DNA of 64,000 bases from Laccaria trichodermophora (lineage: Eukaryota > Basidiomycota > Agaricomycetes > Agaricales > Hydnangiaceae). The notes below the pieces were generated by a model. It made no database searches and was not told the DNA's origin. It saw nothing but the letters and a program-made list of their open reading frames with translations. The stretch covers positions 372,001 to 436,000 of the forward strand of contig JACTVC010000005.1 in assembly GCA_018417955.1 (NCBI GenBank). Direction: 5' to 3'. Of this stretch, positions 53,367-64,000 are shown in pieces. The position numbers and the translations under genes were made by a program. Position 1 is the stretch's first letter. Each line of letters begins with the position of its first letter.

Positions 53367-54578
53367 TTAATTCCCTTGATTTCCTGCGCTCTCGAGAGCT
53401 AAAGAATCGGCCTGGAAATTAGTTTCTTGACTAGGCTCGACCTTCAGTTCCAGGCCATCCCCAAGGACGAAATATCTTTGGACACCAGGGTTGTTCAATG
53501 TTGTCGCAGTAGCCTTCCAGCTAACTGTTCTTCTCAGCTCGATGGATGGCCGCCTATATGTAGCATTCTAACAAATTTGGTAAGCTAATTTTACACGGAA
53601 TGATCAGCCTTACTGGGTAGTGGTTGGTCACCGCCGTCGTCAACTTGGGCAGCCTCGGAAGATCCGAAATATGTGATGGCGGCGTACTCATACTGGGGGG
53701 AAGACTAGCTACCCTACGCGAAGGAGCTATGATGGGCTTTCGCTCTGTAGAAATCCCCTGAGCTTCGAGAAATTCTGAAAGGTCTTATCAACACCAGAAA
53801 AAGTAGTTCGCACCAACCTTCGCTCACCAGCTGTTCTGTAACGAAAGACAAAAGATACATAGGTGCTCGGCACTTTGCGGCTAGGCGAGTCCTTGCCATG
53901 AGGTACGACATGCCAAGTCGAGCCATACTGAAGGGATTCCGTTTCTTCCCCCAGGCTGTCAAATTTCAATAAACTCGGCCCTCGCTCCGCGAATTCGAGT
54001 CACTCACCCTACACATATATCCCCTGGCCTACGCTTACCAAGAGCCAACACCGGTGGTGTGTCTTGGATTAGGTTTGGTGGCCTGCTTGAAATCCGAACA
54101 ACTCTTTTGATTCGCAAAATTATCATCCCTGTTTCTTTGTTTGCTGCTTGATCGATTGTATCTCCAACTTCGACTATGCTTAAGGACTCCAGTACGATGT
54201 TATTAATTCGCCGGACTCACCAATATCAGGCACTTTTTGGAATTGGAAAGGTCGCTCTGTTGTTCTGGATGTCCTGAATCCTGATCTCTGAGTAAACCCT
54301 TCCCCGAATAAGAAGCGTCCCGGAACAATGTGACCATCCAGAGTGATGAAACCGCAAGAGTCCACTTTGCTACCGTGGTCTCTCCAACACATAGCGAACT
54401 TCTAACAACAGTACCCTAAGCATACCACGCTGACAATGCAGTAGTTACTTACCTGACCTTCTTCGCTTGGAATCCAGCAAGACAAGCGGTTGGCAGCAGA
54501 ATCATAGGCAACGAGATACTCTGGAAGGGGTTTGTCGCCCACTGTTATCCAGGCTGAGAATCCGCGATGTGTGAGCAT
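53367..54578 (-). CDS. DUF7918-domain protein
   Basis: The start MLTHRGFSAWITVGDKPLPE at 54576-54578 leads to EYLVAYDSAANRLSCWIPSE, FAMCWRDHGSKVDSCGFITL, DGHIVPGRFLFGEGFTQRSG and FRTSRTTERPFQFQKV, the pattern of the DUF7918 domain common in agaricomycetes. It continues IVEVGDTIDQAANKETGMII, RIKRVVRISSRPPNLIQDTP, SLQYGSTWHVVPHGKDSPSR and VPSTYVSFVFRYRTA. The C-terminal exons give AQGISTERKPIIAPSRRVAS and TYRRPSIELRRTVSWKATAT, ending at TAA 53367-53369. All introns have GT..AG ends and keep frame. The biochemical role of this family is unknown. It is divergent from the AP endonuclease gene. Confidence 0.85.
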
Positions 54579-54975
54579 AATGTGATTAGGATCTGAGGCT
54601 CCTTTGAAACAGATTCCAGTGAAATGAGAAATGAATGTGGTGCTTGTGTGGTGCGTTTCGATCTCGCGGACTGTCTGCGTTCGTAGTCGTAAGTCGTCAA
54701 ACTTGAAAGGAAGAGCTTAGTAGGAGGTTTTTTGAAAGGCAGAAACAAATGACTTACTAAATAGATAAAGGAGGAAAAACTTACAAAGATCTTGGAGAAA
54801 GAAAGAAAGTAACTCGAGGCATTACAATGGTTGAAGCGGCAACTTGAACCCTTTGTCACGCCTCCACGTGGTCACGTTCGCGTAGCGTACCAAAGTGCAT
54901 AACTCCTCGTTTTCCCATCTCCATCCGGGATACATTGTTGACTCGCCTCGAAGAATTTTTTTCGTTTTCTGACTC
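54579..54975. promoter_or_regulatory. divergent intergenic region, DUF7918 gene and AP endonuclease
   Basis: 397 bp between two divergent start codons, presumed to hold both promoters and 5' UTRs. I see no convincing gene or named motif in it. Confidence 0.4.
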
Positions 54976-56314
54976 ATGCCACCAGGTAAAAAGTCCTCCA
55001 AGAGGAAAATAGACGCGAATCTGTCGGAAACCGAAGGGCCATCTACATCCAAGGTCGTAAAGAAAGCAAGGACCGAAAACAGATCTGTCCCAGAAATTTC
55101 GCAACCAACCAACAAAGTCCTTCCTGTAAATATTACATTTCCACCACGAGAACCTGGGACGGTTCGTCTAGCAACGTGGAATATCTGTGGCCTAGCCGCG
55201 AGTCAGAAGAAGGTATGTTGCTTGGTGGTCAGTAATTCGTCATTCACAACTTTCCCCAGGGTTTCAAGTATTACGTGGAAGCGGAGGACCCTGACATTTT
55301 AGTTCTTACAGAAACAAAGGTATTCACAATCCCCGTTTGTTGAATCTTACGGGACTCATTGTTCTGTGGCGCAGGTTAACGACGTGCCCAACGATCCCGC
55401 TTTGACGAAACGGTTCCCCTATGCGTATTGGTCAATATCCAGTAAAAAATCGTATTGTGAGTACTCCGTTGTGATCATCAATCTCACTTTAAACTGTGCC
55501 ATTCAGCTGGGACCGCCATCCTGTCAAAACATGAGCCACTGAGTGTGACGCGAGTCCTACCAGGTCATCCTGATCCCTCGCATGTGAAAGGAAGGATCAT
55601 TACCCTCGAGTTTGAGAATTTTTATGTCGTAGGCACGTATGTTGTGAACGCCGGCACCGATCTGAAGGTTCGTTGCGTGTCCCTCGCACGATTCTTATGC
55701 ACCTTACTCCCAACCCCAGACTTTAGATGAGAAGAAAGTGTGGAATGTTCATTTCGATGCCTATATCCGTGATCTCGACTCCAAGAAGCCTGTCATATGG
55801 ACAGGGGATCTCAACGTTGCACCAACCGAAATGGGTATGTACTGCAACTATTTTTTTGGCGCAAGGTTGATCACCACAGTCAGATCTTGCAAACCCAAAG
55901 AAAAACTGGAATAAGACGGCAGGGTACACCGAGGCTGAAACAACAGCGTTTAAGAAGATCCTGGCCTCGCCTGACGACGTCTCTGCCAACAAGTTTGTTG
56001 ATGTCTGGCGCCAATTACATCCAACAGACCGGCATTATACGTATTTTTCGTACAGATTCAACTGCAGAACGAAAGGGCTTGGATGGAGACTGGACATGTG
56101 TTCGTATTCATCTGATTCTTGATGTCCTTATGATCTAACTCGTTGGTTAGTTGTGCTGAGCGAGCGAATGATGGAAAGGGTAAAGATGGTATGTGCTGTC
56201 AATATTGACACCAATTCATGACGCTGAATGATCTTCCAGTGCGAGATCCGTAGTGAGATATATGGTGCATCTGATCATTGTCCTTTGGTTATGGACATTC
56301 AATGTAAACTGTGA
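54976..56314 (+). CDS. AP endonuclease, exonuclease III/APE1 family
   Basis: The start MPPGKKSSKRKIDANLSETE carries basic nuclear-localisation-like clusters (KKSSKRK, KKARTENR). The EEP fold then shows VRLATWNICGL (metal-linked Asn), PDILVLTETKVND (metal-binding Glu), FYVVGTYVVNAG, KPVIWTGDLNVAPTE (catalytic Asp and Asn), FVDVWRQLHPTDRHYTYFSY, FNCRTKGLGWRLD and ASDHCPLVMDI (catalytic SDH). The stop is TGA 56312-56314. Six or seven introns interrupt it. The enzyme cuts DNA 5' to abasic sites in base excision repair. A human APE1-like redox domain is not evident. tRNA-Phe follows 48 bp downstream. Confidence 0.95.
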
Positions 56315-56362
56315 TGGCTGGCGAGAGGGGGTTCTGGTTGACATGCCTTAAATAGCTATGTA

Positions 56363-56445
56363 GGGGGCATAGCTCAGTTGGGAGAGCAGTAGACTGAAGC
56401 GTTGTTGTATTCTAAAGGTCCCGCGTTCGATCCGCGGTGCCCCCA
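56363..56445 (+). tRNA. tRNA-Phe (GAA), second copy, 10-nt intron
   Basis: All mature-tRNA bases are identical to 208-290. Only the intron after position 37 differs (cgttgttgta against catttatgtg). The acceptor stem is 56363-56369 with 56438-56444, discriminator A56445, and T-rich sequence follows. The same 27:43 mismatch occurs in both copies. Confidence 0.95.
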
Positions 56446-56567
56446 ATTTTTCTTTCCTTGCCCTTGCATTTGTAGTTCACAACTTCTCTCATCTTTCTTT
56501 TCGGCCGAAGTAAGACCCACCACTCCTTGCATAAGGTATACGTATGTATTACGCTGCAGGTAAGCAA

Positions 56568-57810
56568 CTAATATTCTCCAAACCGGACATGCCCAGTCTG
56601 TTCTGCGTGCGCCCGAGCCCCCTTCTCCCCTTTGAGGCCTTGACCACAGTCCTTTCGGAAACGTTATAATTATGTGCCAAAAGGATGGATGGCGGCTTAC
56701 TTCGCATTTCAGGTCAAACGTCGAGGTATTTGTGAATGCTTTCTTCTCGCGGAGAATACCAGCCAGCTTCTTTGCCGCGACAAGAATGGGATCCGAGTCT
56801 CCCGAAGATGTCTAAATGGCTGTTAGAAAACGTTGATGTTCGTGTCGGAAACATACGATTGGAAATAACGTCTGGTGCCACTCATTGGGTGCGTCAGGCA
56901 TGGGCGCAAGCGATGCAGCGTCGTAGTGGATGCCAGAGTAAATCAATAAACAGCGCATCTTCCCTGGATTTGCACCAGGCGAGAATCGGTCAATGCGACC
57001 AGTCTCAACGTCAATGCTTGCAATTTCGGTAGAGTAATGTGCGGCGAGGATGCCCAGTTCGATTGCACCTCCCCATGAGGTAGGTTTGGTGATGGTGGCA
57101 ATGTACCGTGAAGGAGGCATCCTGCGAGAGGATGGTCAATCATGGGAAAGACAGAAGAAGAAGAAAAAGGCGAACCCAAGGATGGCTTCGTTGTAGGTAT
57201 CTGGATCTCTCTGTATGCCTTCCGCGACAACTGTGGCTAGGTTTTGGATGGATAGATAGCTGCACTTGCAGAATACGCACTCTTACGCATCTGAGATGCT
57301 TTGTCAATAGATTGCTCGAAAATCAAAGCGACAGAAGAGAAAAGACACGAATTGTCGTCTGGGACGATCTGGGGTGCGAGAGTTAGCCTGAAAATGGTAA
57401 ATGTAAAATGTAAGAGGACTCTACCCTGTGGACAAGGACACTTCCGTTGACATCGATATAATATGGATGTGCGCTGGGCGCTACGGGAGACGGACGTGGG
57501 CTGTCTTTGACAATCTCCTGGGTGACGGGTTCGCTGACGATGATCTGGTCGCCCGCTTTGATGCCCAAGCTGTCTATAGGAAGTTCTGGGACGAGGGTCA
57601 GGGGGCGAAGTGGATAACCCGATTTGACTGTATCAAAAATTAATGAGAAGCGTGAGGGTCATCGACGAGGAAGGGTGAATGGGACGCACGGATTTGACGA
57701 GAGGGCAGGATCTGTGTGGTGGTATATATATTTTGTTGAAGATCGTTTACTGTTTTCACAGAGTCCAGCTGAATCGTAGTCACACCCTTGGGATGCCTGA
57801 GTCGAATCAT
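56568..57810 (-). CDS. OTU1: ubiquitin thioesterase OTU1
   Basis: The start MIRLRHPKGVTTIQLDSV at 57808-57810 is a UBX-like N-terminal domain, followed by PIDSLGIKAGDQIIVSEP. The OTU core has IVPDDNSCLFSSVALIF (catalytic Asp and Cys), IQRDPDTYNEAILG, PTSWGGAIELGILAAHYSTE, IASIDVETGRIDRF and LLIYSGIHYDA with the catalytic His. A final exon gives FDLKCEDCGQGLKGEKGARA then HAEQTGHVRFGEY, a C2H2 zinc finger, with stop TAG 56568-56570. This is the complete architecture of OTU1/YOD1, which trims ubiquitin from substrates of Cdc48/p97, for example in ER-associated degradation. Confidence 0.95.
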
Positions 57811-57868
57811 GAGGAGAGGTATATCATTTACTCAATATATAAACTCATCTATATATCCTAATATTTTT

Positions 57869-59473
57869 CTACGCGTACACAGCACTGCTATCAACATCAT
57901 TATGTATCACACCAGATCTCTCTGCCACCTTCAATTCCGGGGAATCACTCGGTGCCTTCATTTCTTCACCGTAAAGTCTTTCTTCCACCCCAACACTCGA
58001 CTCTGCCTCTCTGACCAACGCCTTCCACTCTTCCTCAACCTCATCATCGTTAACATCTCCAATCCCCACCTCTCCCCCAATCCGGATCGCATCATCTATC
58101 TCTTTTGCCTCTTCGTTAGCTTCGGCGAGCGCCTCCATCGTCTTGTCGATGCTCGATCGTTTCAGTGACGGATGTGCAAGTATGGCTTTAAGGGTAGCTG
58201 TGGAGGACTCGTACGAATTCATAATCTGCCAAATTGGGTTGAGCAAGCAATAGCGCATATGATTTAGTCTTACCTCAACATCTCCGGCCGCCGCCTCCAC
58301 CGTAATGAGAGTTGCTTCAAGAGTGCTTAACGAACCTAGCCTCTTGGAAAGCAAGTCTTCAAGGTGCTTTCGAGATCTAATGTAGCTCAAAGCCAGAGGT
58401 TTACGCTTCTGCTGAAGAGCTGACGAGGCTTTCCGCGTACAGCTATCAACCGACCAATTAATAACCATAACGTGGGTTATAGGGAGCTTGTTAAACCTAC
58501 TCGTCAATCTTGAGATGTAGTGCGTCTACTTGTGCACGTAGGTTATGCACTGCAGTCTTCAGCTCCAAGATGCCTCGGTCAACGACTGTTATTATAGAGG
58601 AACCAGCCCCGCCAACGAATTTTATGACCTGGATAACAAATTTTAGTGACATGTATGATAAAATTTGGCATTTCACTCGCATCCTTGTTTGTCACTATAA
58701 CCCCTCGATCCCGCTCTAAGAACCTGAGCAACACCTTCGTGTCAATTTCTCGCCAGACGCCGTCATCAACGCCTAGCACTTCGGAGAAAGTCAATCGGAA
58801 GCTTTGCATAGTATAAAGCACCTCCCCGGGTCCACTCATCCTTTCCCGCTGCTTCTCCTCGACCGCGTCAGCCGCACGCTCCATCAGCGATACAACGACA
58901 TAGTCTCCCCACCACCCTGTATCTGTATGCTGATGACTCTTACTGCCCTCCTCGCCAACGACACCCATTTGTTCGAGAGCCCACCATAGTGGCTTGCCCA
59001 CAAGGTACGCGGCAATGCGCACTGGGAGCCAGCCTGGGTTGTAGATCGACACCTTTGCGTTTATAAAATCAGACACCTGAATCAGAGACTTGGAGGTGTG
59101 CAGCTCATTCTTCGCTGGGGCGATGGGTCGCAGTCAGTGTTTGAACAATGGTCAGCATCAAAGGGCGTACGATTACGGCTCCAAGGGCGAGTGGCTTGCC
59201 AACGCGTGGTACTTTGACGCGCTCCATTAGGCTCCGTCCAGCGTTAAGAACTAGTCTATTGTTGCTGTCTTGGAGGCCCGAACTAACGAGAGCCTCGAGT
59301 GCTTTACGCCACCACTCAACATTAGAGTGGAAAGAAGTGGGATTTGAGTGCCTTTGCCGGAAAAAGTCGGAGTAGAGTGCTTGGAAACGAGACGGAGATG
59401 TCGTGGAGTATGGTGGTAAAGCAAAAAGAGGTGAAGAGGAGGATGAAGGCAGCGATGGTGAGCTCAACGACAT
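57869..59473 (-). CDS. CHM7: ESCRT-III-related protein CHMP7
   Basis: The start MSLSSPSLPSSSSS at 59471-59473. An N-terminal winged-helix half contains RFQALYSDFFRQRHSNPTSF, EWWRKALEALVSSGL and NPGWLPVRIAAYLVGKPLWW. The C-terminal half is a Snf7 domain with heptad-like helices: LELKTAVHNLRAQVDALHLK, RKASSALQQKRKPLALSYIR, LLSKRLGSLSTLEATLITVE and MNSYESSTATLKAIL. An acidic tail (DEVEEEWKALVREAE) follows and the stop is at 57869. This matches CHMP7/Chm7, which acts at the nuclear envelope in surveillance and sealing with ESCRT-III. A MIM-like motif in the tail is probable but not proven. Confidence 0.9.
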
Positions 59474-59554
59474 AGCCTAATATGACTGTCACGTACAATA
59501 CTTATTGAAATTAACCTAAATGTCACATCACGTGCACATAACTAAATACCGTGA

Positions 59555-60866
59555 CTACAACACCTCTGGAGCACCAGTGTACCCTCGTGAATGAGCTACA
59601 GAAGGCCCGTAGTGTGAAATACTCTCCAACGACCGGCGACTGGGAAGCGTCGTATATACTGCAGATGTCACGGGGGATCCCGGGAACGTGTTCGTGTCTG
59701 ATCCAATCTAAACAGGCGAAACGTCAGCCATAATCAAGTCGTAGGTATATCTCACTCACATATGGGTTTGTCGACAACAAAGATGGACCATCTGGAAGCC
59801 CCGTTGACGACACCATGTTGGTTGGAGGGGCAACAAAAGCTCTGTCGTCATGGGCACGCGGATTCCTTCGTCGAACAAACCACCAGAGTGCAACGAGAGC
59901 CGCTACGGCGAGGAAAACCAATCCACCGACAACACCCCCAGCTATTGCTCCTGCGTTGGAGTGTGAGCTTGCATGATTAACCGCCGTGGAAGAAGGGCTG
60001 AGTGACGAAACGGTCGGCTGAGAAATTACACTGGAGACAGTACTGCTTTTTTGTAGGGACGATGTAATACTGGAAGCCGATGTAATGCTGGAAGTTACAG
60101 GGGAATTTAAGAGACCTAAAAATATACCGTTAGGAGAGATGCGACGATAAAGAATTATCGCGTTACTTTGTTGCGCGGCCACAGGGTCAAATGTTTCGTT
60201 TACAAACTACGAGCGTGTTAATTCAAATAATTCCTATCTTGTTCGAAAAACGACTGACCGTCGTAACGTCAAGGTATGCCCATACAGGAACATCAGTGCC
60301 CGATGGAATAGCGTCTGGAAACCTGTTATAAGTATATGGGGTCAAGCTGTACAACGACAAATAAGGAAAATTCTGCGTACGTCGCAATCTCTGTTGAGGT
60401 GCAAGAAAGACTCCAATTTCCCCAGTTTGTAAACGTGCGGTTTTGACAGCCTCCGCATGCACTGACCAGGGAGTAAGTTACAGTACTGCAGATGCACGGA
60501 TTCGCATTAGAAGAATTCGGTCCTAGGTAGTGTGTGCCATTCGGGAGGGAGTTCACACTGAACGCTGAGGTGCAAGTCTTTAGCTACGTACTGACGGAAG
60601 TAGCGAGTGTGAATACGCTGGCCGGTACAGATCCCTTCAAGGTAGGCTGCTACCAAGCACGGTGTCTGTTGCTTGCTATTCATCGCCTATCGTGACGGTC
60701 AGGACGCCGATTGTTGTGCAGACGGACCGTTCAAGACAGCAACATAAAAGAGGCGTACCCATGAATATGCGGGGATGCACTGCGTAACGTCGGAGGACTG
60801 CGCAGCGACATGGGTGACCAATGGCAATAGGCTCAACGCCCACATTACCCCTCGTATCAGTGTCAT
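59555..60866 (-). CDS. secreted/single-pass membrane protein, tandem paralogue 1
   Basis: The start MTLIRGVMWALSLLPLVTHV with AAQ is a clear signal peptide. A cysteine-containing extracellular part follows: TQCIPAYSW, QQTPCLVAAYLEGICTG, GTHYLGPNSSNANPCICS and YSLVSACGGCQNRTF. A serine/threonine-rich stalk leads to one TM helix (GAIAGGVVGGLVFLAVAALV ALWWF) followed by RRRNP. The cytoplasmic tail ends YTGAPEVL, stop TAG 59555-59557. This is a common basidiomycete cell-surface architecture of unknown function, reminiscent of wall-stress sensors. It shares all these features with the next gene, 288 bp upstream, so the two are tandem duplicates. Confidence 0.85.
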
Positions 60867-61154
60867 TGCAGAAGATTGGGCTCAATCTTCTTTCCCAAAG
60901 TCCCTGCAGAGCTGGCAGTGGAAGGGGAGTGTGGCCACCAGCGCTTGTATCGCTGATGCATACCAGAAACACGGGCCTGACATGCCAAAGAGCCACAGGA
61001 TTCATGCATTTCCATCAAACGAGGCAGTGTAAAGCAGAAAGCAGTGAAAAGTTGGAAGGCCCTGAATTTCGAATAAATGGATCCATATGTGTTACGCTAC
61101 AGCTAAATACTATTGTCCAACCACGTAGATCGTTGCCAGTGAAAAAGCAGGGTA

Positions 61155-62419
61155 TCACAACTCGGGAACACCAGTGTAACGTGGTCCTGGAGAAGCAACA
61201 AAGGTGTTTTGAGAAACTCCCGTGTAATTCGGGGTGACATTGTTGTGCAGAGGGGGGGTATAGGTGGTTGGAGGGCCCTGGCTAGGATATGTACTGGGGT
61301 CAGAAGGATCCTGTGAAAGAAGTTTGTCTCTGGATCGGTTTGGATCAGCGAAAAGAAAAACTTACGTAGACTTTGGGGGTTGGCATGGCGGAGTAAGTAC
61401 TCGTCCCACCGAAGCTCATGGGGGGCGGGGAGGACGCTGTGTCGGGGCCGTAGTACATTTGAGATGCAGGAGGCGCTTTGTTACGATTGTTGCGACGGAT
61501 TAACCAGAATATGAAACCCGCGATCAAAGCGAGTATAACGACACCTCCAATAACGCCACCAGCGATGGCTCCCACATTGGGGCCGGACTTCGCTGCGGAG
61601 CCAGATTTAGTGGGCGAAACTGTACTAGATTTAGTAGCAGTTTTGGAGCCAGTTGCTGTGTTTGAAGCGACGGTTGCAACGGGGGAGGATTCAGCACCAC
61701 CTGATTCGCTTCAATGCACTGTACGATGAACAGATGCCAATAACGACGACCTACCTGCGGTTTGAGCGAGGCTGACATTGAATGTATCGGTAGTCTAAAG
61801 ACATAAAGCTTATGATTCCCGGGTGACTTTAGTCGAAAACGAACAGCTTACTTGAACGTTAAGATAAGCATAATGAGGAACGACGGTGCCCGTTGGGAGT
61901 GGTTGTGGGAAACTGTGGCCGAGATAAGACGGGCGTTAGCAGTTAAGTATACTTGGTGCGTACACAGAAAGATAAACGGTGCTGCAGTTGCCGTCATACG
62001 CGGACCACCTGTACCAACATTTGAATCTAATCAATTGCTCTCACAGGGCGTGAGACTCACCTGAGAAAATTGCGGCCTTGACAATTCGCGCAAGCGCTCA
62101 GTAGGGAGTAGTACACCGAGCTGCACCTGCAAGAATTGGCATTTGCAACAGAGGGGCCGAGATAGACATAGTCGGGGGCCAAGGGTGACAGGGTAAACTC
62201 TGAAAAGAATGAGTTTATGCAACAGGGGAGTCAGCGACAACTCACGGCCTCCAACACACACACCCGCTAGGGCTGAAGCAACAGTACAAGGGCTCTGTCC
62301 AAGGGAGTTATATGACTAGTTCAAATGAGTCCAGTTAGCATGGCAGGCTTATCCCGTCTGAAAGCGACTCGTACCCAATCATTAGGTGTCAGACAGGTTG
62401 CTACTGTGCTGTTCGACAT
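61155..62419 (-). CDS. single-pass membrane protein, tandem paralogue 2
   Basis: The start MSNSTVATCLTPNDW at 62417-62419, then SLGQSPCTVASALAGVCVGG, APDYVYLGPSVANANSCRCS and YYSLLSACANCQGRNF. The alternating C motifs match paralogue 1. A stalk rich in T, S and K precedes the TM helix GAIAGGVIGGVVILALIAGF IFWLIRRN. A tyrosine/proline-rich tail ends YTGVPEL, stop TGA 61155-61157. No classical signal peptide is visible at this start, unlike paralogue 1, so an upstream exon may be missing. Function unknown; a surface sensor is only a guess. Confidence 0.8.
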
Positions 62420-62652
62420 GGTGGACAGTCAATCGCCGGGCTTGTGGACGCTAGACAGCACAAACTGCTCCTAGAAGATGGGGGAATTCCGGGAAGGTCG
62501 AGCGCCTTCTTTTGGGGCAATCATCAGCAGGGCACGGTTTGCGTTCCTGAGTCACCGCAAACGATCAAATATGGCCACGCATGCTGTTCATGAGGAGGTT
62601 TGTGTGAAAATCAATTTTTTGAGCGCTCACTGCCTCGTCAAGAAAATTCGTA

Positions 62653-63426
62653 CAGTTGCGGACAACTAAAGTCAACAAATTGAGTATCTCAGGAACCAGA
62701 TTTTTTGACGGAAATCTGACGACAGATCTGAAACTGGACAGGCAAACAGAGCTCAAAAATGGTGTTTTCATGTTATTCCCACGAGTTTTTGGCTGCGCCA
62801 AAATTTTGAGCCAATTTTTTTGCATCCTACATTGCCATCTCAGCCAGTCTCTCAGAAAAATCCTGCTCATCAAGCCCATCCCAATTACTCTCTGCATATC
62901 CATCTCTTCTCCTGAATCCTCAGCTTTACTTGCCTCATTTTTCTTATGCAATGGGGTGTGACTCTTGAGATCTCGTGATCAGTTCCTCATCATCTCCCTC
63001 ACTGACAGTCTGATGGCTTTGAGAAAATGATGTCACTGATGGAATGGAAGTCAAAAAAGGGTTATTTTGGAGGTGTGCAAGGTTGCAATGTTTTTTAGGA
63101 GGACAGCCTCTAGGTTTGGGCAGCATAAGAGCAATATTTTTCGAAGGGGAGGATCTATTTTATTTTTATTTTTTCGGTGGATTCTGACAGTACTCATCAA
63201 GATCTGTCCAAAAATGACTTTTTCGAGATTTTATCGATTTTTTGGGCCTGCGCCAAAATTTTGGACCTTTTTTTTGACAAATCTTCACTTATGGGAAATC
63301 GGCTCGTACCATTTGAAAGATCTACTCAATTCCTGCCTATTCCGATGGTTTTCGGACTTTTAAAAAATCCCTACCGGTCTCAATAAATCAATCTATAAAT
63401 TTGTTGACTTTAGTTGTCCGCAACTG
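62653..63426. mobile_element. 774-bp MITE with 29-bp perfect terminal inverted repeats and TA duplication
   Basis: The left end CAGTTGCGGACAACTAAAGT(CAACAAATT) and the right end are exact reverse complements, and TA flanks both sides (62651-62652 and 63427-63428), as for Tc1/mariner. Open frames on both strands are short and show no DDE motifs. TGCGCCAAAATTTTG occurs near both ends as a direct subterminal repeat (62,794 and 63,251). Confidence 0.85.
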
Positions 63427-63546
63427 TAGACGAACTAAGAACCAACAGTGTTGACGAATAGGTTGCAGCAATTGCAAAGCAATAAAACCGGAACGAATGC
63501 TACACCCCTCTCTACTCCAAAGATTACATATTCTCCACCTTAACTA

Positions 63547-64000
63547 CTATTCAAAGACGTGCCGCATATAAACCCTCTTGTGGAGTTTCTCCCCAGCCTC
63601 TTCAATAACATGGACTTCTTCTTCCGTGAGGTTAGGAACGTTCTTGGTATCCAAAAATTCTTTGATGCGGCTGGTTTTCGAGGTTGTCCTGCGGAACGCC
63701 ACATCTCGTCAAATTTGAGGTGAGTGAAAAATAATACCTGCTCACGTCACTAAGATGGCTCCCTTTTGTAAGATCCATTTACCAAGGACCTGCCCGCTAG
63801 TGACAGGCTCGCCGCGAGTTTTTTCGAGCCTTTCGCGAATGGCTGGGAGAACCGCATCAAGCGGTCCCCCGACAGCCCGCACAATCGGAGTTTGACCACC
63901 ATACGAAGCGATGACAATTCCGCGCTCTTTACAGAGTTCGTAGATTGGCTGAGCAGCTTTCCAAACGTAAGGATGTAACTCGATCTGGCGCTGTTAGACT
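63547..64000 (-). CDS. aldo-keto reductase, C-terminal part (partial)
   Basis: Minus-strand exons read RQIELHPYVWKAAQPIYELC, KERGIVIASYGGQTPI, GQVLGKWILQKGAILV and TTSKTSRIKEFLDTKN, ending VYMRHVFE at TAG 63547-63549. RQIELHPY and the exon end around the TTS(K) turn correspond to the substrate and NADPH-binding loops of the AKR TIM barrel. A 58-nt intron lies at about 63,693-63,750, and another begins near 63,994. The N-terminal half with the catalytic Tyr and Lys lies beyond the window. Substrate unknown. Confidence 0.9.

Overview
The window is nuclear DNA of a filamentous basidiomycete, most likely an agaricomycete. The evidence is many short spliceosomal introns (about 45-60 nt) with GT..AG ends, tightly packed housekeeping genes, a DUF7918 gene, and chromodomain-carrying Ty3/gypsy retroelements. 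Genus or species cannot be fixed from the sequence.

Layout. (1) 1-24,330 is a dense run of conserved genes: V-ATPase subunit D (5' end only), an intron-containing tRNA-Phe, XAP5/FAM50, mitochondrial uS13, BET3, BUD23, BCS1, a J-domain/ankyrin protein, LUC7, a nuclear regulator of unknown type, a USP48-type deubiquitinase, GAA1, TAF7 and a Sam37/metaxin. Genes lie on both strands with gaps of about 20-330 bp. (2) 24,400-51,000 is a nested transposon island: an inverted duplication with CpG decay, a solo LTR, satellites, a long degenerate gypsy element on the minus strand (gag, protease-RT-RNase H, integrase-chromodomain and an extra 3' ORF), a 2.15-kb insert inside its pol, a 4.3-kb terminal-inverted-repeat element, a 5'-truncated gypsy element on the plus strand with a homologous extra ORF, and a 1.87-kb hAT-like element with an 8-bp target duplication. 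(3) 51,000-64,000 returns to genes: an unrecognised or decaying minus-strand gene, a DUF7918 protein, an AP endonuclease, a second tRNA-Phe with an identical mature sequence, OTU1, CHMP7, two tandem signal-peptide/single-TM proteins, a TA-flanked MITE, and the 3' part of an aldo-keto reductase.

The most unusual element is ORF3, an 830-840 codon reading frame directly downstream of the chromodomain integrase in both gypsy elements, where retroviruses carry env. The two copies are diverged in sequence but collinear. Each is preceded by a branch-point-plus-AG that could be a 3' splice site, and each is followed by a polypurine tract and an LTR. Every in-frame stop in the otherwise open copy at 45.6-48.1 kb is TGA, the pattern expected from CGA to TGA deamination of methylated CpG. 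I do not recognise a function for ORF3.

Among the host genes, several act in gene expression (TAF7, LUC7, XAP5, BUD23, mitochondrial uS13, tRNA-Phe), several in membrane traffic or organelle biogenesis (BET3, CHMP7, GAA1, BCS1, Sam37), and two in ubiquitin removal (USP48, OTU1). No operon-like or pathway-level clustering is evident.
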